61,030 nucleotides of DNA from assembly GCA_003223325.1 (NCBI GenBank), contig QHYS01000018.1, positions 1 to 61,030 on the forward strand, written 5' to 3'. This document shows, piece by piece, positions 35,495 to 44,419 of the stretch. The DNA is from Acidobacteriota bacterium. GTDB lineage: Bacteria; Acidobacteriota; Terriglobia; Acidiferrales; UBA7541. The notes under the pieces were generated by a model that worked only from the letters and a program-made list of their open reading frames with translations, searched no databases and was not told where the DNA came from. The position numbers were made by a program, and so were the translations under genes. Positions within the stretch are counted from its first letter, which is position 1. Every line of letters starts with the position of its first letter.

Positions 35495-36128
35495 GATTCT
35501 CTTCTCCTTCGGACCACAGGAAGTGGCGTTCCAAGGCCAGGGCCCTTTCCACGGAGTCGGCCCAATTCAGCAAGAGCTGAATGTTGGCACGCGTTTTCTC
35601 ATAGTACTCGTGCAGGTGTTCCTCACTCGTCATCCAGGCCAAGAACTCCGCTTCCACGGGATCGGAGGGCGCACTCCGAGCGGCGTAACCTCCGAGCAGG
35701 CCCGCATGGCCGGTAAACATATGCTCAAAACCGACGTCGGCGAGAAAATCGCCTGATTCATCCGCAACGCCATCATCGTACAAACGGCCGTTGCAAATGA
35801 GGAGCACCTGCTCCGGGCCTTTTTGCCACGCGCCCGTTTCCAAACTACGCTGCCAAACATCCCAGTGGGCTTGCACTTCGTAGGAGCAGTCTGCATTCTC
35901 GTGCTCGCGCACTAGGGCAATCACGTCCGAAGCGGCAGCCGTAGTGCCGCGAAGGTCATGTTCTGCTAAGGGAGCTTCTGCCGGACTCACGGCGCGAATA
36001 GTCAAACTGGTGAACCCTCGTTGAGCGGTGGAATGAGGAAATGCTTCCAGCCACTGCCTGAACCGGTCAAGCATGGTTTCTGCCGCGCGCTCGCGTGTCC
36101 AGAAGCTCACATAGGCATGATTGGTCAT
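35457..36128 (-). CDS. Hypothetical cytoplasmic protein
   Basis: A 223-residue protein of no recognised family and without signal peptide. It reads as a well-folded alpha/beta protein: MTNHAYVSFWTRERAAETML at the start, then RGFTSLTIRAVSPAEAPL, EQVLLICNGRLYDDG and a helical C-terminal half with EFLAWMTSEEHLHEYYEKTR. A perfect TATAAT ends nine bases before the ATG, which points to a very short or absent 5' leader. The downstream secreted gene overlaps by 38 bases, so the two may be cotranscribed. Confidence 0.7.
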   Translation of the reverse strand: MTNHAYVSFWTRERAAETMLDRFRQWLEAFPHSTAQRGFTSLTIRAVSPAEAPLAEHDLRGTTAAASDVIALVREHENADCSYEVQAHWDVWQRSLETGAWQKGPEQVLLICNGRLYDDGVADESGDFLADVGFEHMFTGHAGLLGGYAARSAPSDPVEAEFLAWMTSEEHLHEYYEKTRANIQLLLNWADSVERALALERHFLWSEGEENLEARLDEILAVH

Positions 36129-36136
36129 ACGTGCCT

Positions 36137-36142
36137 ATTATA
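36137..36142 (-). promoter_or_regulatory. -10 box close to a start codon (leaderless candidate)
   Basis: On the minus strand TATAAT is followed by only eight bases before the ATG at 36128. If this box is used, transcription would begin at or next to the A of the start codon. No good -35 match is seen at 16-18 bases. Confidence 0.4.
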
Positions 36143-36225
36143 CCGATTCAGTTGCCGGAGAGGTTGAAGTCTCGCTGGTTTGCGATGGATCAATTCGGTT
36201 TGCGAACGCCAAAGCAGGCGGCGGA

Positions 36226-38979
36226 TCACTCGTCGGTTTTTCGTGGCGACGGAGGAAGAGAATCGACGTCCAGCAGCCCACGGCGAAGAGCGTTGCCTAC
36301 GCCGGAGAAAATTTCCGTAACGGCAGCGCGGAGGCGCTCCTCGGCCGCTTTGGTGAGTGCTTGAAGATGCTGTTCGGATTGCTGGCTGAGCTTCGAGACG
36401 GTGGTTAGCAGCCAGGAGTTCGAGGCGGCCTCAAGTCTTCGCTTGTAATCCTCAATGGCCTGGTTGTTGAAGCCTGCTATGCTCTCGGCTAGTTTATGTT
36501 GCTGTGCCTCAGATTCCAGGTCCAGTTGTTCCCGGGCAGATGCTAGTTGCGTGAGCAATTCCTTCCTGGCACTGCCCAGCTCCTCCTGTGCCTGCAGTTT
36601 CAGAGCGGCCCGGAACTCCGCAGAGAGTTGCAGGGAACCGGCTTCTGAGATTGTGCGCGCTTCGGCGACCTGCCTTTCGAATTGCATTTTGATCTGACCG
36701 GAAAGGCTGGTGGCCTGCGCGCGAAAGTCCGCCAAAGCCGCTTCCGTATCTTCCCGAGCTTGTTGCACGATGGAGCCTGCAGAAGCTGCGGCCATCTCCT
36801 CTGCTTGTTTACGCAACCGTTCCAGGCTTTCTCGAGCCGCCTCTTCCACCTGTCCCTGAGTATGTTCTACATAGCTGCGGCTGTAATGATCGAGCTCAGC
36901 GCCAAAAATACCCGACATTTCGCGCGCTTTTTCTTTGAGGGCAGTAAGGGCGTTTTCCATACCCTTGTCGATTGCCGCCTGCATTTGCGTGTGCACTTTC
37001 TTTTCGTACCATTCCGCGGTTTTGAACAACGATTCGAATGCGTGATGGGTTGTGTCGGCAGCCTTGGCATCGATTTCGGAAGTCCACTTTTCAACTGCGG
37101 CGCGGCCCGATTCGTGAAAGTCACGAGTAAGGGTGCTAACCAGGTCTTTCACCCGATCGCCGGCCGACTGGATAGCAAGCTCCGAAGCTCTCGTCAGGCT
37201 TTCCTGGCGGCTACGCAAGGCTTCTTCGGCCGAGCCAATTGTGTTTTCCAGGCGTGCAGCCATTTCCGCGGCACTCTCGACCCTGTCTTTCAGTTCGGCC
37301 TTGATCTGAGCCGCGAGCCGCGTCACGGTCTGCTGGCCCGTGGCTTCCAGGGCAGGCTGCAGGCGTTCCGCCCAGGCGATGATGGCACCCTCGGCGCGCC
37401 GTGCCATCTCCTGGCTTTGCGCTTCGAGCAAGGCGCTGGCACGCTGCTCGAGCGCTTGCTCCACGGCCCCGGCAACTCCATGGAGCTTAGCCGTTTGATT
37501 GTCGATTTGATTGTGGATGGATTGCAAACTCCGCACGGATTCCTGAGCGCGCTCGCTTTCCTGATCCAGCGACGCCCGCAAGAGATTGAGCCTGACCTCA
37601 GAATCATTGGTTGCAGCCTCGAAGGTCTTGTTCATCTCGGCTATTCGCAGAGCGAGCTCTCGCTCCACGTGTTCTCCGGCAGATTGCGCATGGCGCGCCA
37701 GTCGTTCCACAAACTCTTGCTTTGCGGATTCGGCCGACCTTCCGATCTGCTGATGCCAGCGATCGACCGCGCCGGACAGGTCCGCCTCGACTCGCGTTTT
37801 CCAATCGGATTGTGCTGAGATAAAAGCCGAGGCAGCCTGATCCCTCAAATCACGTGACGCGCTTTCAATCTCGGAGAGGCTGCGGTTTGCCTGTTCGATT
37901 TGAGCGCGAACGTGCTGTTCTATTTCCTGAAGTTCCGGAATGGTAGCTTGCGGGCCGTGCGTCTCAACGCTGGGGCTCTCAGGTGGGATTGGCGCCCGCA
38001 AATCGGCAGCCTGCTTTTGCAGTTGCTCCAAGCTTTCGCGGACCCGTGTTTCGAGCTGCTTCTCGAAGGTCGCGCTCCGTTCCTTTTCGAGTTCCTCCAA
38101 CCGAGATGTCAACTGCTGAGCCGAGCGTGCGACGCTTTCCGCCATGCTGAGGTTACATTCCTGGAGGAAGGCGTCCACCTGAAGTTGCTTAACTTGCTGA
38201 AAGGCCTTTTCGGCAGCCGGGCCGGCGGCCGCTTCGAGAGATTTTTCCGCGGCGCCCTTCAGTTGGAGTTCCAGCGAGGCAATGAGGGGACGGGCCTCGA
38301 GAGAGACGGCTTCAGCAGCGCTCTGACGGAGAGCCGCTTGCACTTCTTGTTTGGCCTCTTCGAGCATCTGCGCTATTTCAGGGGCTGCGGACGATTCGAT
38401 CAGGGGCGCCTGCTGAACTGAGGGCACCAGCGGCAGTGTGCGCACATTGCCCTCTGCAGGCGCTACGGGCGGCGGCGTCCGAGGGGGCTGAGCCGGCGCG
38501 GGAGGGGATATTGTGGTCACAGGCGACGACGGCACAGGTGCGAGGCCTTCTGGAACAGGTGCGAGGCCTTCTGGAAAAGGAAACCAGTCTGAAGGTGGGA
38601 AAGCAATACCCCAGAAATTGCCGGTCACTTCGAGTTCCACGCCGACCTGAAATAACTCGCGCACCGTCCGGGGCCGCTGGATCCACATCACGCGGGCGCG
38701 CACGTTTCGCACGGGATGTCCCGGTTCCGGATGAGGGACTTCCAGCGTGACCCACATGTTTTTGAGAACGTAATGCTTAGACTGATAGCGGCAACCGTGG
38801 CAATTAATGATCAGTGTGGAAGTGCGCTCCTGAAAAGGGCGCCCCAGCGCATCAACTCCGACCACCGTAAGCGGAACCGCCTGGACGATACGGGTACTGC
38901 GGCGTTTCGATACATCCGGTTCGTTCGTTGGCACAGACTCCGGCACGCGTCTCTCCAGAGCGAAGAACAAGCGTATCAC
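36226..38979 (-). CDS. Large PilZ-like/coiled-coil protein
   Basis: A 917-residue protein. Residues about 20-130 resemble a PilZ-type beta-barrel: a basic KRRSTRIVQAVPLTV start, strands with TLIINCHGCRYQSKHYVL, and VRARVMWIQRPRTV. A Pro-rich linker spans about 135-185 and contains a repeated EGLAPVP unit. The remaining 700 residues are almost unbroken coiled coil rich in Ala, Gln and Glu, with 11/33-residue periodicity like apolipoprotein or methyl-accepting filament-like proteins (EKSLEAAAGPAAEKAFQQV). The RxxxR plus (D/N)xSxxG motif that binds c-di-GMP is not clear: NCHGCR stands where D-x-S-x-x-G is expected. No membrane helix is present. The start is GTG; a later one is possible. Confidence 0.75.
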   Translation of the reverse strand: MIRLFFALERRVPESVPTNEPDVSKRRSTRIVQAVPLTVVGVDALGRPFQERTSTLIINCHGCRYQSKHYVLKNMWVTLEVPHPEPGHPVRNVRARVMWIQRPRTVRELFQVGVELEVTGNFWGIAFPPSDWFPFPEGLAPVPEGLAPVPSSPVTTISPPAPAQPPRTPPPVAPAEGNVRTLPLVPSVQQAPLIESSAAPEIAQMLEEAKQEVQAALRQSAAEAVSLEARPLIASLELQLKGAAEKSLEAAAGPAAEKAFQQVKQLQVDAFLQECNLSMAESVARSAQQLTSRLEELEKERSATFEKQLETRVRESLEQLQKQAADLRAPIPPESPSVETHGPQATIPELQEIEQHVRAQIEQANRSLSEIESASRDLRDQAASAFISAQSDWKTRVEADLSGAVDRWHQQIGRSAESAKQEFVERLARHAQSAGEHVERELALRIAEMNKTFEAATNDSEVRLNLLRASLDQESERAQESVRSLQSIHNQIDNQTAKLHGVAGAVEQALEQRASALLEAQSQEMARRAEGAIIAWAERLQPALEATGQQTVTRLAAQIKAELKDRVESAAEMAARLENTIGSAEEALRSRQESLTRASELAIQSAGDRVKDLVSTLTRDFHESGRAAVEKWTSEIDAKAADTTHHAFESLFKTAEWYEKKVHTQMQAAIDKGMENALTALKEKAREMSGIFGAELDHYSRSYVEHTQGQVEEAARESLERLRKQAEEMAAASAGSIVQQAREDTEAALADFRAQATSLSGQIKMQFERQVAEARTISEAGSLQLSAEFRAALKLQAQEELGSARKELLTQLASAREQLDLESEAQQHKLAESIAGFNNQAIEDYKRRLEAASNSWLLTTVSKLSQQSEQHLQALTKAAEERLRAAVTEIFSGVGNALRRGLLDVDSLPPSPRKTDE

Positions 38980-39082
38980 CCGGGAGCTGAGCAGGTCGAG
39001 AAATCCCCGGGACCGCCGTGCGAAAGATGCTAATAACCCGCTCGTGCCGGGAATGGGAAGGTGCCCGGTTCAGGGGCGGGGC

Positions 39083-39682
39083 TTACAGATCGCGGCGACC
39101 TTCCATGGCCTTAAGCATCGTGATTTCATCAGCATACTCAAGGTCCGAACCTACGGGTATTCCCACGCCAATGCGCGTGACACGCACTCCCAGGGGCTTA
39201 ATCAATTTCGAAACATATACGGCGGTAGCTTCGCCCTCCGCAGTGGGATTGGTGGCGATAATGATCTCCTGCACAGGTCCAGTCTTCAGCCGCTCGATCA
39301 ATCCCCTCAGCTTCAGCTGATCCGGGCCTACTCCTTCCAAGGGAGAAAGGGCGCCGCCCAGCACGTGGTAAAGACCGTTGTACTGGCGGGTTCGTTCAAT
39401 GGCGATGATATTGTGAGGTTCTTCGACAACGCAGATCACAGTGCGATTGCGCGTCGCACTGGCACAGTAGAGGCAGGGATCGGCATCAGTGATGTTGTTA
39501 CAGACGCTGCATTCACGAATCTTCAGCTTAGCATCGCGAATGGAGTCAGCAAGGGCGATCGCCTCTTCTGGGCCGGCGCGAAGGAGATGAAAGGCCAGGC
39601 GTTGCGCTGTCTTTTGACCGATCCCGGGCAGGCGCTTGAATTGATCGATAAGCCGGGCGATGGGTTCGGCAAAGTCAGGCAT
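39083..39682 (-). CDS. recR: Recombination protein RecR
   Basis: A 199-residue recombination mediator that works with RecF and RecO to load RecA at single-stranded gaps. Seen: the N-terminal helix-hairpin-helix ([18 protein letters not shown]), the zinc finger [16 protein letters not shown] and the Toprim domain ([17 protein letters not shown], then [19 protein letters not shown]). Length is typical (about 200). The ATG at 39682 removes an un-protein-like 35-residue upstream extension. It lies downstream of ybaB and dnaX, the usual housekeeping order. Confidence 0.96.
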   Translation of the reverse strand: MPDFAEPIARLIDQFKRLPGIGQKTAQRLAFHLLRAGPEEAIALADSIRDAKLKIRECSVCNNITDADPCLYCASATRNRTVICVVEEPHNIIAIERTRQYNGLYHVLGGALSPLEGVGPDQLKLRGLIERLKTGPVQEIIIATNPTAEGEATAVYVSKLIKPLGVRVTRIGVGIPVGSDLEYADEITMLKAMEGRRDL

Positions 39683-39822
39683 CAGCGAAGCCCGGGGTCC
39701 CCAGCACGCGCTTCTCGAGCGCGAGTACTCGCGCGGTAAAAGAAAATCGCATGTGCTGGGGTGCAGGAGCCTGGCAGGCGTCCGCAAGCTAAGAGGGAGA
39801 GGGAGAGTGCGTTCACGCGAAG

Positions 39823-40155
39823 TCAGAATAATCCGGGGATTTTCAAACCGGCGATTCCTGGAAGTCCGCTGGCAAGACCCTTCATTTGGCTGGCCAGCTC
39901 CTCATCAACGCGGCGGCATGCCTCGTTCACGGCAGCGCGAATCAGATCCTGCAACAATTCCGGATCCTTGGCGGCAAAAACCTCCTGTTCAATGCGAACA
40001 TCGGTGACTTGTTTCTGGCCATTCATCTTGACAATGATCATGCCGCCGCCTGCAGAGGCTTCCACGCTAACGCTGTCTACCTGTTTCTGCAGATTTTCCT
40101 GAATCTGCCGAAACTGGGAAAGGAGCTGTTGCAGTGCCTTGACTTCCATATTCAT
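39823..40155 (-). CDS. ybaB: YbaB/EbfC family nucleoid-associated protein
   Basis: A 110-residue DNA-binding protein of the YbaB/EbfC family, a small dimer that coats or bends DNA. The central [28 protein letters not shown] is diagnostic, with a long N-terminal helix ([20 protein letters not shown]). The start overlaps the dnaX stop (ATGA), so translation is coupled. About 140 bases separate it from recR, a wider gap than in many genomes, and nothing is seen in that gap. Confidence 0.95.
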   Translation of the reverse strand: MNMEVKALQQLLSQFRQIQENLQKQVDSVSVEASAGGGMIIVKMNGQKQVTDVRIEQEVFAAKDPELLQDLIRAAVNEACRRVDEELASQMKGLASGLPGIAGLKIPGLF

Positions 40156-41918
40156 CCTTCGTCCCGGCGTTTCACTTCGGAGATACGTCCGCCAAACCGC
40201 TCGAGCATCGCGCGCACAATCGGGTCTTGCTCAAATCGAGCGCGCAACTCGCGGCTGGTTTCTCCGGCGCGAACCCCGCTAGCCAACGCCGGTGTGGTCT
40301 CCAGTTTAACACAGACCCGCAATTGCTGGCCGAGTACACGGCTGGCGATGGTGCGCAATTTCTCTATACGATCACGAGACTGCAATAAGTCGGCGAGCGC
40401 ACGGCGTTCGGTCGGAAAATATAGGCGAACTTCTCCGGCCTCGAGCTCCCAGCGGGCCACGCCGTCCACAAGTTCTCCTAGAAACTGCGCTTGAGCAAAA
40501 CTCTCCGCTTTGATCGCGTCCACCTGCGAGGCCTCGAGGCCATTGGCGGAAGCAGAGGAGCTCGTATTTGTGCCCCGCTCGAGCGCCGGCGCCACGGCAG
40601 AAGCAGCACCAGTATTTGAATCAAGAGAGATATTAGGAATGGACGGCAAAGCGGCAAGAGGAGGAAGCCCAGCATTCAAATTGGTTGACACTGGCGCGGG
40701 CGGCGAGACCGCAGACTTCGCCGGAGCGGCATGGGCTGTTGTGCCGGCTTCGGCATTCAATTGGGGCGTTGGCGCCCGAGCAGTAACGTTTCCCGAAAGT
40801 TCAGCCAAGACTTCTTCCAGCGGAGCGAGGCGCGCCGCGTTGACCAGGCGAAGCAGGCCCATTTCTAGGTGGAGGCGGGGATCCGGTTTGCGACGGAGAT
40901 CGTCCTCGGTAAGCAACAAAATCTGGAAGAAACGCGTTAGATCTTCCTCACTGAAGCCGGCCGCTGCGCGGGCAAGTCTGGGGCGGTCTTCAATTGACGC
41001 GGCAATCAAATCCGAATCGGCCCCGCAAACGCGCGCCACGAGTACGTTTCGGAAATGAGAAATTGCTTCGCGGCAGAACTGCTGTAGATTTTGTCCTTCG
41101 GCGAGTAGTCGGTGCACCAGGGCGAGCGCGCGCTCGGTGGAACGATTCTCGATGGCAGCGACTAGTTCGTCGAGTACTTCCGCCGATACAATGCCTAACA
41201 ATTCTCGAAGTTGTGCTTCCGTTATTGCCGCCCCGCAATAGGCGCGCGCCTGTTCAATTAACGAGAGGGCATCGCGCAGGCTGCCGTCCGCCGTGCCGGC
41301 CATCACCGCAACGGCGCCGGCCTCTATCGTCAGTCCTTCCTTGGCCGCGATGTCTTCGAGAGCTGCGACGATTTCGGCGAAGGAAAGCGCGCGGAAATGG
41401 AAATGTTGCGAGCGAGAGCGGATCGTTTCGACCAAATCTTCGGGTTGCGTGGTGGCCATGACGAAGACCACTTTTTCCGGAGGTTCCTCGAGCGTCTTGA
41501 GAAGCGCGTTGGAAGCCTCGTCGGTAAGCATGTGCGCTTCATCGAGGATGATAACTTTGTAGCGTCCGCCCACCGGCGCATACCGCACCATCTCGCGCAA
41601 CTCCCGAACCTGATCGATACCTCGATTGGAGGCGGCATCTATTTCCAGTACGTCCAGCGAACTTCCCGAAGCGATCTCGCGGCAAGAATCGCACTCATTG
41701 CAGGGTGAAGGTGTGAGCCCATGAACGCAATTCAGTGCTTTGGCCAAAATTCGAGCCGTGGTCGTCTTGCCCACGCCTCGGGCGCCGGAAAAAATATAAG
41801 CATGCGCCACGCGACCGCTTTGAATTGCATTTTGCAGCGTTCGCGTGACGTGCTGCTGTCCGACAATTTCCGCGAATGTTTGCGGACGCCACTTTCGTGC
41901 AATGACTTGATAGCTCAT
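40152..41918 (-). CDS. dnaX: DNA polymerase III subunit gamma/tau
   Basis: Clamp-loader ATPase of the replicative polymerase. In 588 residues: the conserved start YQVIARKWRPQTFAEIVGQ, Walker A GARGVGKT (45-52), a zinc module with Cys64, Cys73, Cys76 and Cys79 (CNECDSC), Walker B IILDEAHML near 120, and sensor and arginine-finger regions. Domain III follows, then a Pro/Ala-rich linker with a tau-like C-terminus that ends EVKRRDEG. The ATG at 41918 is the family start; the frame extends 25 codons upstream into non-coding DNA. The gene lies 48 bases downstream of the SRP RNA. Confidence 0.96.
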   Translation of the reverse strand: MSYQVIARKWRPQTFAEIVGQQHVTRTLQNAIQSGRVAHAYIFSGARGVGKTTTARILAKALNCVHGLTPSPCNECDSCREIASGSSLDVLEIDAASNRGIDQVRELREMVRYAPVGGRYKVIILDEAHMLTDEASNALLKTLEEPPEKVVFVMATTQPEDLVETIRSRSQHFHFRALSFAEIVAALEDIAAKEGLTIEAGAVAVMAGTADGSLRDALSLIEQARAYCGAAITEAQLRELLGIVSAEVLDELVAAIENRSTERALALVHRLLAEGQNLQQFCREAISHFRNVLVARVCGADSDLIAASIEDRPRLARAAAGFSEEDLTRFFQILLLTEDDLRRKPDPRLHLEMGLLRLVNAARLAPLEEVLAELSGNVTARAPTPQLNAEAGTTAHAAPAKSAVSPPAPVSTNLNAGLPPLAALPSIPNISLDSNTGAASAVAPALERGTNTSSSASANGLEASQVDAIKAESFAQAQFLGELVDGVARWELEAGEVRLYFPTERRALADLLQSRDRIEKLRTIASRVLGQQLRVCVKLETTPALASGVRAGETSRELRARFEQDPIVRAMLERFGGRISEVKRRDEG

Positions 41919-41965
41919 GAGCCCGTTACTCGAGATGGATGCTGGAGCCGTTTGCTCTCGGCGAT

Positions 41966-42078
<113 letters not shown>

Positions 42079-42140
42079 TCGGCAGGAATTTGAACCCTCC
42101 GCGCAGTCTAGCATAGCGATGGGGTGGGCGAAAGGCGAGG

Positions 42141-42179
42141 CAGTGAGCTCAGTGAGCTCAAGTGAGCTCAGTGAGCTGA
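42141..42179. repeat. Tandem repeat of a palindrome-containing unit
   Basis: Four GTGAGCT units in 39 bases, arranged as two longer copies with one extra A between them; three contain the full palindrome TGAGCTCA. It lies between the end of the NtrC-type gene and the upstream side of the SRP RNA gene. Confidence 0.7.
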
Positions 42180-42199
42180 CGGAATTTAATTTCAGATTG

Positions 42200-43624
42200 T
42201 CAGGCTGCCGGGATCCCCGTGGCCGGGCGCGCTCTACCTTCGCGCTTTAAATAGCGATAAAGGCTAGTGCGGCCGATGCCCAGCATTCGCGCGGCGCGAA
42301 CTCGGTTACCCGAACACAGGTCGAGGACGCGTTCGATATGCTCTCGGCGGACCTCTTCCAGAGGCATCGGTCGCCAGGATTTTGAGGGTGCTTCGGCCCG
42401 CTCCGGCTTTTGCAGATGTTCCGGCAGATCGTGCACATCAATGAAGTCGTTCAGCGACACCAAGGCGGCGCTGGAGATCACATTTTCGAGCTCCCTTACG
42501 TTCCCAGGCCAGGCGTGTTGCAGCAGTACGGTTTGTGCGCGCCCGGTGAGGCCCTGAATCTCCTTTGCGTAAGCAGCATTGTATTTCTTGATAAAGAAAG
42601 TGATCAACGCAGGGACATCTTCCAGGCGCTGGGCCAGGCTGGGCACACGAATTTGGATGGTACTCAAGCGATAGAAGAGATCTTCACGAAATCGTCCTGC
42701 GGCCACGTCGCTGCCCAGGTCGCGGTTGGTAGCCGCGATCAGCCGCACATCCACGCGACGCACTTCGGGCGAACCCACTCGCTGGATTTCCCGGTTTTGG
42801 ATCACGCGCAGAAGTTTTGCCTGCATGGCGAGGGACGTTTCGCCAACTTCGTCGAGAAATACCGTGCCTTCGTTAGCATATTCGAAGAGACCGGCTCGCG
42901 TCTCGGTGGCGCCGGTGAAAGCACCGCGAAGATGGCCGAATAATTGGCTCTCGAGTAGCGTATCGACGATCGCGGAGCAGTTGCAAACAGCGAAGCGATG
43001 ATTAGCTACTGGGCTCATCTGGTGGATGGCGTGCGCCACAAGCTCCTTTCCCGAGCCGGTGGGGCCTGCGAGCAGAACATTCACGTAATGCCGCGAAATC
43101 TTCCGCGCCATCTCCAGAACATCAATCATGGCTGGACTTCGGCCGACGATTCCGTGGACTTCGATATCGCTCACCAACCGCTGCTGGAGATCATGAATTC
43201 TTCGTCGTCGATCGAACTGTTCGGCAAGATCGGCAAGGGTCTTCTTCAGGCGATGGTGGTTGAGCGGCTTCGGGAGATAGTCATAGGCGCCATGTTTAAT
43301 GGCCTCTATGGCGGAATCGATGGAGTAGAACCCAGTCATGAGAATCACATAAACGCCAGGATCCCTGCGCAACGCCTGCTCCAGAAAGGTCCGCCCATCC
43401 ATACTCGGCATCTTCAAATCACATAAAACGATTCGGCCCTTGCCGTTACCGACATATTCAAGAGCCTCCTGAGGGTCGGAAGTTCCAAAGCAGCGATAGC
43501 CGAAGTTAGAAAGAGTTTCCCGCAGCATCTCCACGATTGAGGGCTCATCATCGACCACACAAATGTCGATGATTGTCGGAGAAGAGTCTTGGTCGGTGGC
43601 TTCAGGCTGCGTGCTTACGCTCAT
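42200..43624 (-). CDS. Sigma-54-dependent response regulator (NtrC type)
   Basis: A 474-residue transcription activator: receiver domain with phospho-acceptor Asp69 (VLCDLKMPSMDG) and switch Lys in LPKPLNHH, AAA+ domain with Walker A GPTGSGKE (187-194), GAFTGA loop at 234-239 that contacts sigma-54, and Walker B VFLDEVGE. The C-terminal Fis-type helix-turn-helix (NRVRAARMLGIGRTSLYRYLK) is present. The motifs of an active family member are all there. No partner histidine kinase is adjacent. Two small ORFs lie directly upstream on the same strand. Confidence 0.95.
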   Translation of the reverse strand: MSVSTQPEATDQDSSPTIIDICVVDDEPSIVEMLRETLSNFGYRCFGTSDPQEALEYVGNGKGRIVLCDLKMPSMDGRTFLEQALRRDPGVYVILMTGFYSIDSAIEAIKHGAYDYLPKPLNHHRLKKTLADLAEQFDRRRRIHDLQQRLVSDIEVHGIVGRSPAMIDVLEMARKISRHYVNVLLAGPTGSGKELVAHAIHQMSPVANHRFAVCNCSAIVDTLLESQLFGHLRGAFTGATETRAGLFEYANEGTVFLDEVGETSLAMQAKLLRVIQNREIQRVGSPEVRRVDVRLIAATNRDLGSDVAAGRFREDLFYRLSTIQIRVPSLAQRLEDVPALITFFIKKYNAAYAKEIQGLTGRAQTVLLQHAWPGNVRELENVISSAALVSLNDFIDVHDLPEHLQKPERAEAPSKSWRPMPLEEVRREHIERVLDLCSGNRVRAARMLGIGRTSLYRYLKREGRARPATGIPAA

Positions 43625-43751
43625 GAGGAAGATTCGGGCAAAAGGTGTGCCAGACGGGACGACAGACCGTTTTTGGGGCGGTGAGCCGCAAGGAGAGCTA
43701 AGGCCGGTGCCCCTAAACCGCTAATGAAGCAGGGCTTAGAAGCCACTCGCG

Positions 43752-43868
43752 TTATGCAACAGAAATTGGAAACGCCACGCAGGCTGGAACACAGACGGCA
43801 GGTAGAGTCCCGATCTGGAGCAGGTTCGCGCCGGATTCGTTCCAAGCGCGAACTCGCTCCGTATTCAT
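43752..43868 (-). CDS. Very small Cys-containing peptide, coupled to the upstream gene
   Basis: A 38-residue open frame, too short for standard calling. Its ATG overlaps the TGA of the preceding small gene (TGATG) and is preceded by AAAGGATAAATTG. The peptide starts polar and charged (MNTERVRAWNESGAN) and ends hydrophobic with two Cys in CVPAC and a final ISVA. Such a leader-like N-part and core-like C-part resembles precursors of modified peptides, but no modifying enzyme lies nearby, so this is speculative. The downstream regulator begins after 127 bases. Confidence 0.4.
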   Translation of the reverse strand: MNTERVRAWNESGANLLQIGTLPAVCVPACVAFPISVA

Positions 43869-44137
43869 CAATTTATCCTTTCGCCTTTCCTGCCAAACAA
43901 GGAATCGAGGCTTTCCGCTTCGATGAAGAACCGCTCCTCGCTCGCGCCAGCGTCCTCGAGGATCTCCGCAGGTGTCGCGGCTTGATTGGCTTCCAGAGAG
44001 GCGAACCGGTCACATGTTGGGGCCTGTTCGATGCCCTGGGGTTCTTCGAAAGCACCAATCAGTTCAAGGATCTCGAACAGTTCTTCGCGCGTCGAGGCGC
44101 GGTCAGACAATGAGGGCGCATGCTCGGGCAGTTTCAT
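43868..44137 (-). CDS. Small acidic hypothetical protein
   Basis: An 89-residue, strongly acidic soluble protein that I do not recognise (MKLPEHAPSLSDRASTREEL at the start, then LFEILELIGAF and ATPAEILEDAG). It has no signal peptide or membrane helix. The ATG follows GACGAGGTGAAACC, a good ribosome site; a six-residue upstream extension (MRRGET) exists but is not needed. The stop overlaps the start of the following small ORF. Codon choice is like that of neighbouring genes, which supports real coding. Confidence 0.6.
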   Translation of the reverse strand: MKLPEHAPSLSDRASTREELFEILELIGAFEEPQGIEQAPTCDRFASLEANQAATPAEILEDAGASEERFFIEAESLDSLFGRKGERIN

Positions 44138-44419
44138 GGTTTCACCTCGTCGCACACAAATATAGGATGCTTTGCGGGGATCTTTAGCTCACTTCCGCGA
44201 GTGGACGCGGTGGAAAATCTGTGAGCGACCCGACTTCTGCATCTGTATTCTCCCGGATTATCTGAGCTGCACGCGAAAGACCAAAGGGCAAGGGGAGTTT
44301 ACCCGTTTATTTTGTGACCATTCGACTACATGCGGGAGGCACCATCTAGGGCTGAGCGCTCTCATTTGCGCACAGGTGTTCACATTCGGCGCACTTTGAA
44401 TCGAGCTGGGGAATGCGAC

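Noticed and set aside
36682-37818. 378-codon plus-strand open frame
   Set aside because: Antisense to the coiled-coil gene; its Phe/Leu/Arg-rich composition mirrors the codon bias of the true gene.
42141-42179. Possible CRISPR-like repeat
   Set aside because: Repeat units are 9-10 bases, contiguous and without spacers; a palindromic tandem repeat, not a CRISPR.
43621-43845. Cys-rich frame whose stop overlaps the regulator start (ATGA)
   Set aside because: It starts at an isolated TTG without ribosome site and overlaps the better supported 38-residue ORF in another frame; kept only as an alternative.
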